Part shown: piece by piece, positions 14,901 to 23,405 of the stretch | How the letters are laid out: the number at the start of each line of letters is the position of its first letter | Numbering within the stretch: position 1 is the first letter of the stretch | Source of the DNA: Membranipora membranacea | Lineage: Eukaryota; Bryozoa; Gymnolaemata; Cheilostomatida; Membraniporidae | DNA length: 64,000 nucleotides | Assembly: GCA_914767715.1 (NCBI GenBank) | Contig: OU612069.1 | Span: 21,263,387-21,327,386, forward strand | Direction: 5' to 3' | The notes under the pieces: model-generated | Seen by the model: only the letters and a program-made list of their open reading frames with translations | Database searches by the model: none | Told to the model about the DNA's origin: nothing | Made by a program: the position numbers and the translations under genes

Positions 14901-17900
14901 CATCCCCACACTTCTCATACTCGCACATCAAATTATCAGATTCTGTCTTTCCTTCTGTCGCTGCATGTATCAGGAGGGCCCTGAGTGCGTTAAGAAGCAT
15001 TGTGAGTGATTTCTCTCCGTCCCTATATAGCTGCAGGCTAGCCAGTTCCATTTTGACCAAAGCTCTCTGTTTACCTAGGCCATCTACCAGCTTAGAAAAT
15101 TCTTCAGCCTCCTCGTAAGTCTTCTCCGCATTTGCGAGGAGACCCATGCCTTTATAGCACCTAGCAAGCCCTCTGTAGATTTCCATTCTGAAGAGAGCTT
15201 TCCCTGAAACCTTCTGACTTCTCTCCTTGAGTAACTCAAACAATGGTAAAGCCGTTTTGTATTCTCTCATTTGTAGATGGGATCTTGCTACAGCATTTCC
15301 AGCTGTGAGTTCTAATTTAGAGAAATCCAAGTGTCTAGCTTCTCTTACTATGTATGACCAGTTACAGGAATAGAAGTTTGCTATTAGCGTCACAATTTGC
15401 CCTCCACTGAACTCCCTTTGCATGAGCTCTTCTATTTGTAAGGCTGTCTTCGATTGTACCATAGGTTCGATGCCATTCTGGAGAATCAATGTGCATTCAC
15501 AAATTTCCAAGAACTCTTTGGTTGTCATTTGCCAAATATCTTCTGGACTGAAAATTACCTGACTGCTGGATTTTTCATAACCGTTGGTTGTATTTGTTTC
15601 CTCATTTGGTATCAACTGGAAATCGCCTCTGCATGAACCCATGTGAAGATAACAACAGAGCCGAGAAAAACACGCACTTGCCAATGATGTCTGCAGGTAT
15701 CTGCAGAAGGTTCGACCCGGCCATCCTTCTATAGCATTCCATGAGTCAGTGACAGGCTTGCCTAGAATTACTGAAAGAGCTAGAACCAAAAGTGATGGAA
15801 ATCTATAGACAAGACTTTTGACATTCATAGAGAACCCGGTGATGTACTCATCGAAGTCAGCAGAAAACTCATACTTTGCTAAATCGCCAGCTAACATTTT
15901 AATGTTAGCATCCATCCTTATCTGGGACATATGTCCATCTATTTGTTGTTTGCCAGCAACAAACTCTCCAAGCAATCTCTCTCCATTTCCTTGTGAAAAT
16001 ATGAGCTTTGTGAATGACAGCATTGCAGTGAGGTCACCCCTTGAGGCATCATCAGATGGATGATGAAGTATTTCTTGGTATACCGCCAACAGTTTTGAGG
16101 TAGTTGATAGAAAGACGTTGGGACTGGTCTTATTTCCTGTTGGAACATTTCCTGAAGTCTCTGTAATACCATCAATCTGACAACCTCTCATTCTACCATC
16201 AACAAACCAACCTTTCAACTCATCAATATCTAAGGAACTCAACTTTGTTTCTCGGAGGGATCCGAAAAAGAAATAAGTCATGACAGCGAGGCGCTCGAAG
16301 TACTTTTCATGAGATGAATCATCTATGAGGAAAAGATATTCCACATCTGAGTAGGGGGTAGCTTCCCCTCTGCCAAGAGAACCAACCCCGACTGCTGCAA
16401 AGCTACAAGGGGGATAATCTTCCATAGTTTCGATGGCCTTTTGTATCACACTTCTTGCAAACTCCACCATCAAACCGTTTGATTTCAAAGCTGCATCTTT
16501 GCATACCTGGTACTCAACCAACTCAGTGTGATCACTATTTTCCTGTTTGATGTTGGCCACTTGCTCCCTTAAGATCTCTCTGATTGAAAGGAGTTTATTT
16601 TTTAGTTCTCCCACATCTTCATAGTACTTTTCCTTACTACTCTTTCTGTGAGAGCCTAGAAAATCCCTGATTGGATTCCAAGCCATGACATTCCACGGAT
16701 CTGTTGGTGATGGGGAGAACTCTACTGCTGCCGAATTGTAGAGGGAGAATGCCTGAAACATATCAAAACTGATTCTTTGAATAGGTGCATGCATAATAGA
16801 TAGAACGAAATCGCTTGAACTGCTCATCCCCAATATTTTGTGAACCTCTGATTGCAGTTGTCTTGATTTATATGTTAATCAAAGCAGTTATTTACAGTGC
16901 ACCTCAAAAAGTAAAATGGAAATGTAATCTAATATCAGACCTTAAGAGCATCTTTCCAATCTCTACTTTTAGCAAAGCGCTCCTCATATGTCTTAGCTAA
17001 ATCTTTGAGATAAGGCTCCTGTGACTCGAACCCCTTTATGCCATTCTTCATATATGACTGCTGGAAACTTGTCCTTTTATCATCCAATTCTATTGCCTAC
17101 ATTTTAAACATATTTATTGCAGGGTAGTTATTACATTTCAGTGTTCTGCTGTAAAGTCCTTGCTACATGAGCCCACGAAATGCGTGGAATTGTCTTCCAA
17201 CGCGTGGTGGGCGTGGCTTCATAGGCTAAAAACACCCACTTTCCTTACCTTGTGACAACATTGCTATGTGAATGACCAATGAGCCATGACCAATGAGTAA
17301 GGAGTAATGACCAATTAAATACATTGATATGAATTCATATTGATTGATTATGAATTGATATGAATATATATCAGTGATTTAATGCGCTCTATTGTACCAA
17401 CTGGCCAATGACAGAAGAGTAGGTTCACAACGTGGTTAACAACACGAACATGCTGGTCTCTGAAGAGACGCATCGTTAGCATCCCTAACGGCGTGGTTTG
17501 GCATGAATAACGCGTGGAATTGCCTCCCCACGCCATTTCGTGGGCCTGTCAAGCTACACCTTTAGTCCCCTATACAAATTCTTTCGCTGGGTAACCACTT
17601 ATAAAAATAATTTGTTTATTCAAAAAACAAAATGAAAGCTGGAGCTTGAACAGGGCAAAGTGATGATCTGTTGCATCAAGGAATACCAGGTTACTCCAAT
17701 GTTGCTTGAACAGATCCACTCGATGGACGTGGGAAATCGGACGCATTCATAAGCAACATTGCACTCCACTGTACTATATTAGTTCGCAGGAGGAAAGTCT
17801 TTTACAGAATAGTTGACATGGTAATTGACCTGCCCTGAATTGCCCTGACCCGCCCTGTCTTGCCAGGCCCTGTCCTGATCTTGTCGATATATCATATTCT

Positions 17901-20900
17901 ATTTGACTTTAGTGGGTGTAAACTTTGTAGTTGCAAATCACTTGCACCTGCTATTTAAATAGCCCACATGTGTTTTCTTTAATCAATGAGGTAGGGACCC
18001 AGCCGGCAAGGTTTAACCAGCAACCTTCTGTAGAGGATGCCAATGGGCAGCTTTATTGTTGGCCAATATCCTCTGACATCACCTGTCTTTGATAGGTATG
18101 CCAGAGGGAGCCAGATATCCCCATTTCCCAGCAACAGATATATTTTGTTGTAGATGCTTCTGCTTTCATACTCTATTTTCTTGCCAATGGCGGTTGCAGA
18201 AATAACTTTTATCGACTGACAACACATAGCCAACACTTAAATATTAATGTATTTACCATCTATTAGTATGGCTCCAGCATGAGAACAGTTTTACTCTATT
18301 GTTTTCGACAGGGCTCTCAACCACTCAGATTTAGCCGAGTTACTCAGATTTTTGGGTTCAACTCAGGCTACTCAGGGGATTCTAGAATGTAAGCTAAAAA
18401 CTCTTTTGCTCGTTGGCAGTGATGAATAATATATAACAATGCTAAATGTTGCCTTACAATAATTTATGCCATATTATTGATGAATGATCAGGTATTAGAT
18501 TCTAGTTGTGATAAGCTATGTAAATAATACTGCACTGCCTAAACTTATAATACCAAAGATTATAAATACTCTCACTGCACTGCCTATTCAAGCCGTTTAT
18601 GTGAAATTGATATGGCTAAATTCCAATTTGCATTTGAGAATGCTTTTAAAATTTAAATTGAATTGAATGAATCTAGTCTCTAATTTGAATATACTAATAA
18701 TAATCAATTTTATGTATGAAACGCTTAATAAAATTGTTTAAAAACAATGATTTCTAAGCGTTATAGAATATCGACCCATTACACCCACACCCCAAATGAG
18801 ATGAATAATAAAGATAACATCAAACTTTTGCATGAGAATAATGTGTGGTATTTGTTGCGGGTATTTGATTTCATTTGTGATAAGCTATGCTCTATGCCAA
18901 TCCCAGTGATTTGCGATATATTATTATGTCTAAATAGAAGTTGGATTTTTAGCCATGTTAAAAAAGTGATTTTGCAGGTGAACCGGATAAATCCAGGCAA
19001 TGATTTCAATAGCATCACATTACATTAATTATGCCTCTCTACCCTGGCGCCTCGATTTGTCAGCCTTTAAATCAATATTTCTACAAACATCATATTTTAA
19101 CATCATGGGGATACATTTTCACCTGTGGCGACGGCCTTGGTTAGTCTGTATGAATTGGTTCATCTGGATCAAATCTAAAATTATTTACGGTTTCATGTTT
19201 ACAAGAAATGCTCTAGGTTTTTCTTGATTTACTTGCTATCACAAACATGAAATGTTGCGAGAAAAGGATGCATATACTTTGTCAATAAAGGAGCTTGTTG
19301 CTAGAGTATGGAACTTGCATTTGAGGGCATCGCTCTAGAAAATTGTGTATGATGTGATGCTCATCAGCAAACCAGCAAAATTATACCGAGGTCGCCCACG
19401 TCAAGCCTCAAATTCTTGGCAACATTAAAAACTTTCCTTGGCAATTTCTTGTCTATGGTACATATGCTCGTGTGCAAAACAAGCAGACAGTACATCAAGA
19501 GGGAAACTACAAAACTTTTGAACATCATGAAAGCTAATGGCTTTGAACTTAGATGCAACATTTTTTTAACAACATACATTCTTTGACTTGCTTTGCCAGC
19601 TATTCTTTGCACATAATCTTCAAATCTCAGGGGTTTCACCCGACAATATTTCGGTGCCATCTCAGGCGTACCCTCAGCTGTTTATGCTCAGGGCGTTTTA
19701 CACCTTTAAAGATGGAGTGTAATTCAGATCCAGCATTAATTGTAGACACTTGGTAGTCTATCTACAGGAATTTGCTTGTGCGGGGAGTAATAATATGGAC
19801 CAAAATTTTTTATATGAGACTTAGTTCTACCAATTTGCTATGCTCAAAATTTAGTCCTAAAAACTTATGAGATCACGGTATTTACACGGAGCATAGCATG
19901 GCTTGTCAAGACAGGCTACATTGAGCCATATTTAATAGCGTAAAGCATGATGATTAATGATATACTGATTTATAATTCATTAGAAAATCAATATCACGCA
20001 GTGCACCTGCTTTGACACATGTTGTGACACTGTAATTTAACTATAAACTGAACTGAAAATTATTGTATTCCTACACTTTTTTACATCTAATTTTTTTCTA
20101 AAAAAAAGAAAATTAGGTTTCAAAACTACATCAGCAGAGTCAAATATAGTTGAGGAATGTGTAGCTATAATGATTTTTATAAAGATACTAAATATTTACT
20201 GAGAAAAATCGCTAAATGTTAATCAGTCATCATTGATTGATAAGGCATTGTTTATGAGAGTCCTACATATGACATCATATTCTTGCTTATAAATGTAAAC
20301 AAATTGTTATGATGTATTTGGCGCCATATCAAAGCACATGTACATAATCGGAATTGGGTGATCTATCAACCTGGATAGGGTCTAGAGAAAGTGAATCTGA
20401 CCCGTACCCCTCTTAAAATACCGCTATATGACATGCTAATATCAAAACTCAGGTTTCGAATCCTCCCAGGTTGAGAGCCCTGGTTTTCGATGGTACAAAT
20501 TTACTGCAGTACCAATCCTAGAGGTCTAGGCTGAGTGTAAAAATGGTTGTCACAGTTAGGTCGATGTAATTTGCAGACCAATGTAGCATTTGTCTCCCCT
20601 AGCGAAGTGCTTGTTTTGAGAATGCTTTACATCCAGACACCAAGTAATCAAATAAGACATGAGCATCCTTATTTAATTCCTGTGAACCAGTATCACATCC
20701 AAGAAATTTGACATAGGCAAATACGTGGCCATTGATTGAATCAATTGCTAGGTATCTGATTACCAAATGCTAAATGCTCTTAGCAAGGCAGAAGCATTCT
20801 ACAGACTCTACTCAGCCAGTACCGCTTACTCCCTCTCCCACAGGCCTTCTAGGTAATTTTAGAAAATAAATAAATATAACAAATAAATTAACTATATAAT

Positions 20901-22063
20901 CTTAATATCAAAATTGGATAGAGATAGTTAATGATATCCCTGATATATTCTTCCCTGAAAAGGATATAAAACCACTATTTAACTCCTTGAAGAGGTTGCT
21001 AAAAATAGAGTAGAAATCAGAGGATCAGCTGATTTGTGTATTTCATTTAATTTAAACTCTTCCAACATTTTATCTAAAGTTCCTCTGACAAATACTATCA
21101 GAAACTCACATCATTAAGCCAGATCATAATTTATTATCTTAGAAGTTTCAGTTGAATGAACCACAGCATTAAATATAAGGATCGTTATCTCGGATCACAA
21201 TGCTGCCCTACTGTGCAATAAATATTGGGGAGGTCAGAGTACCGAAGCTAATATCAGATATTTGCGCAATCATCTCTAAAATCATAATCATGTGATTGTG
21301 GTGTTGTTTATACCAACACACCTGTTCTCATGTTTTTACTCTAAGTAACTTGTTAATCTACCTCTTTCATATCGATGTTAGTTTGCAGCCCTTCCCTTGG
21401 TTCAACAGTCAGATACTCTTCTTTCATATCTATCTGGTCCGTGAAATATTGTCCTTGGTCAGTTGACATTGTGTCAGACATCTGCATGCGCTGTATTGTC
21501 TCTGTTACAGTAAGGTCTCTCTTTTGCTGAAGCTCAATACTGAGTGTTTGATCTCTCATTCCCGTTAGTAGTTGTATCATTATCATCTCATTTCTTTGAC
21601 AATCATCCCATCTGTCACATTGCTTGGCGAGCTCACAAACATGCGAGATGTATTGGTGATTGTTCTCACTTTCACTCTGTGACCTTCTGTTCAACAGGGT
21701 TGCCTGATAAAGGTGATTGTCTTTAGGCTGAAAATACTCATCAAGTGTTCTCAATATACTCTCAAATAAGGTTAGTTGGGTGTTTTCACTTGTGCCATGG
21801 CTGATCAGGGTTTGTTCACGTACATACGGTTCTATAGAGTGAGCTATGCTTCCCATGCAGCTGAAAAGGACATCAATCTGAGCTTTTTCAGGCTCATCGC
21901 TGAGCCCTGAATCCTCAAGATAGAGCAGAAACCGTTCTTTATATTCTATCCATTCTAGCCAGGATCCCTGTGAGCTTCCAAGATTAAGTCCATGTGGGAC
22001 TTCAGGTTTGATAGGGATGTCTTGGAGAATATTTGATGCTCCTGAAATATCGATCTGCGACAT
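11936..22063 (-). CDS. Gag-like / nucleotidyltransferase / TPR / NHL-like propeller fusion protein, gene 1
   Basis: Predicted exons in transcript order: 22063-21362, 17096-16941, 16752-14004, 13384-12701, 12312-12167 and 11965-11936 (TGA). All phases agree, giving 1488 aa. Exon 1 is a retroelement Gag-like capsid domain (WLEWIEYKERF, DEYFQPKDNHLYQATLLNRR, MIQLLTGMRDQTLS). Exon 3 carries a Pol-beta-superfamily nucleotidyltransferase of GlnD/DUF294 type, motif GSLGRGEATPYSDVEYLFLI with GS near protein residues 410-411 and a DxE pair 12-14 residues on. Helical TPR-type repeats follow (REYKTALPLFELLKERSQ, LANAEKTYEEAEEFSKL). Exons 4-6 encode an NHL-like beta-propeller (YPIGITSDQSGLIYVVS). The start codon in AAACATG is chosen because it opens the Gag-like domain. 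The donor after exon 2 (GTCTGA) is weak. Substrate and role are unknown; nucleotide transfer is inferred from the motif. The Gag exon join is inferred from phase and from conservation in gene 2. Confidence 0.82.
17171..17545. mobile_element. MITE-like element with imperfect terminal inverted repeats
   Basis: The left end GCCCACGAAATGCGTGG is matched by the reverse complement of the right end, GCCCACGAAATGGCGTGG, over about 17-18 bp with one indel. The interior (about 340 bp) has no recognisable coding. It lies in the first intron of nucleotidyltransferase gene 1 and has no counterpart in the 455-bp intron of gene 2, so it inserted in this lineage. I see no clear target-site duplication; the inverted repeat may extend weakly outward. 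Confidence 0.6.
18309..20482. mobile_element. Non-autonomous hAT-like DNA transposon
   Basis: Terminal inverted repeats CAGGGCTCTCAACC begin at 18309 and end at 20482. They are flanked by an identical 8-bp direct repeat, GTTTTCGA (18301-18308 and 20483-20490). An 8-bp target duplication with CAGGG ends is characteristic of hAT elements. I recognise no hAT transposase inside; the only recognisable coding is an antisense LINE reverse-transcriptase tail at 19364-19660, so the element is defective or has a nested insertion. It accounts for over 2 kb of the enlarged first intron of gene 1. Confidence 0.8.
19364..19660 (-). pseudogene. LINE reverse transcriptase C-terminal fragment
   Basis: A minus-strand open stretch of 98 codons resembles the region after the reverse-transcriptase palm of CR1/L2-like LINEs: RIAGKASQRMYVVKKMLHL, then FMMFKSFVVSLLMYCLLVLH, then TIDKKLPRKVFNVAKNL. 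The same arrangement is seen in the LINE at 37016-37339. No catalytic motif remains. It lies inside the hAT-like element, probably as an older nested fragment. Confidence 0.6.
20491..21361. other. Remainder of gene 1 first intron
   Basis: AT-rich sequence between the hAT-like element and the Gag-like exon. No exon, tRNA or complete mobile element recognised. Confidence 0.5.
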
Positions 22064-22146
22064 GTTTACAGTCGTCTACTAGAACCGGAGCTTATCACCA
22101 ATACTTGGCGACTCCCACAATCTGGAATCACAATAAGAGTGATTTG

Positions 22147-22344
22147 ATTGGCTAATTTTTCCAGATCCTTTTTTCTTTGCTGTGTGATTGGTTTTAATTC
22201 CAGTTTGTGTTCAGTTAGCCAATCACATCAGTATTTGTTAATGTGTGAGGCATATAGAGGGGAATTATTCCGCTGTGATTGGTTCAACATTCCAGATTAT
22301 TTTTAGCCAGCCAATGAGGTTGGGCTCACTTTTTTCCAACCAAT
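22147..22344. promoter_or_regulatory. CCAAT-box cluster upstream of nucleotidyltransferase gene 1
   Basis: Six CCAAT boxes occur within 198 bp just upstream of the gene 1 start codon. Three are in plus orientation (22219, 22311, 22340) and three read ATTGG (22147, 22187, 22278). Most sit in a longer shared context, GTGATTGG or CCAATCAC. Repeated CCAAT boxes are the usual binding site of the NF-Y trimer in animal promoters. The equivalent region of gene 2 (54919 onward) lacks the cluster. Promoter function is inferred from position. Confidence 0.55.
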
Positions 22345-22436
22345 CACTGCGAGTGGTATGGTCATGTGATCAAAAAGGTGGGAAGAAGTTCAGTGAAATG
22401 TTGTAGCGCGATTGTGGAGGATGTAAGTAATCCTGC

Positions 22437-22753
22437 TGATGCACTCGAATTGGTGCACTTTGGGGTGTACACTAACAACTAGTTAATGGCAAATGCTCAA
22501 TTCATATAAATATACCACTCACCGAATTACACTATTCTATAATCTTGGGTAACCACTACAACCGAGCCATGGGGAAAAAATGTGTGGAAAAAAAAATCGA
22601 GCAACTCGCGGCAACGTGAGAGGGATGACAACCCGGCAGCTCCAACAAAATGATGCACTCGAATTGGTGCACTTTGGGGTGTACACTAACAACTAGTTAA
22701 TGGCAAATGCTCAATTCATATAAATATACGACTAACCGAATTACACTATTCTA
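22437..22753. repeat. 103-bp direct repeat, two copies 214 bp apart
   Basis: Copies at 22437-22539 and 22651-22753 are near identical. Both start TGATGCACTCGAATTGGTGC and end TTACACTATTCTA. The 111-bp spacer is unrelated. This could be a tandem duplication of a 214-bp unit with an incomplete second copy, or a remnant of a repeat-flanked element. No coding seen. Confidence 0.8.
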
Positions 22754-23405
22754 CCTCGGAATCGACAACCATGAAAGTAATTTAATCCTGATCGACCTGT
22801 CCTGTTACGGTGATATCGAACCTAGAGATAGACAAAAACATGGGTGAGAGACAACGTCATGATAGAAAAACATATACAAATATAAACAGAACAAGATATG
22901 AACTCGCAGCCACAATCACACAATCATCTTGTTTACTTAGCTGATTGCATTGTTTGTTTTCTTGATGTTTTCTTGTTGTTTTCTTGTTGTTTTTCTGTAA
23001 GTTATAAAACTATCTAATACTGAATATGTGGCTAGATATCTGTGTGCTGCCGCCACATATTTTAGCTCCAGTTAATGTTTTTGATGTGCTCAGTTCTCTT
23101 GGTGGATCAAGAGTCCCCGAGCTAAGCTCTTTACTTGCTATTAATACCTCACTCACTCTCCCTAATCATCCATGTTCATTCATATATGAACTAGGGCTTC
23201 TCATTCATACTGTTAACATAGTTGTGATACCTTGTAGTTGTCTTCTCTTGTACACGCGAAGGCAACTAGCATTAGTAGTAGTAGTATGCCATTATTGTGC
23301 ATGACTCGGGTGAGTATTTCGCACAGTTTAAAAGGTGCAGGTGCAATAAATATAATATGTTGTGGTGCGTTTGGTGCAGTGTGTTTCTAAAATATAATTC
23401 TGGAA
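22754..23405. other. Non-coding stretch before the LINE
   Basis: AT-rich DNA with a short TTCTTGTTGTTTTC repeat near 22960-22995. It may include the 3' untranslated end of the minus-strand LINE, whose exact boundary I cannot place. Confidence 0.35.

Larger units (their letters stand above)
7606..16752. repeat. Segmental duplication, copy A
   Basis: This block is collinear and in the same orientation as 44361-53459. The left breakpoint is inside a PLK4 intron, where both copies begin with GCTGCTCCAGAGTGACG. High similarity runs through four PLK4 exons, the shared intergenic region and the 3' exons of the nucleotidyltransferase gene, and drops sharply at the acceptor of its 2749-nt exon. Copy A has extra DNA at about 9439-9899 and 10836-11075 that copy B lacks. 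The two copies also differ over about 11505-11690 (copy A) versus 47596-48535 (copy B). Confidence 0.9.

Noticed and set aside
14203-16175. Open frames antisense to or overlapping the large nucleotidyltransferase exon
   Set aside because: Shadows of the coding strand; they recur at matching places in gene 2 only because the exons are near identical.
16753-16833. ATG at 16833 as start of the nucleotidyltransferase
   Set aside because: The sequence upstream of 16752 is intron: both paralogues have an acceptor directly before GCATTCTCC, and the open extension in gene 1 is not conserved in gene 2.
11936-17096. Bacterial contamination or recent transfer of the GlnD-like nucleotidyltransferase
   Set aside because: The gene has several spliceosomal introns in consistent phase, the base composition of the region, and animal-type TPR and propeller domains attached.
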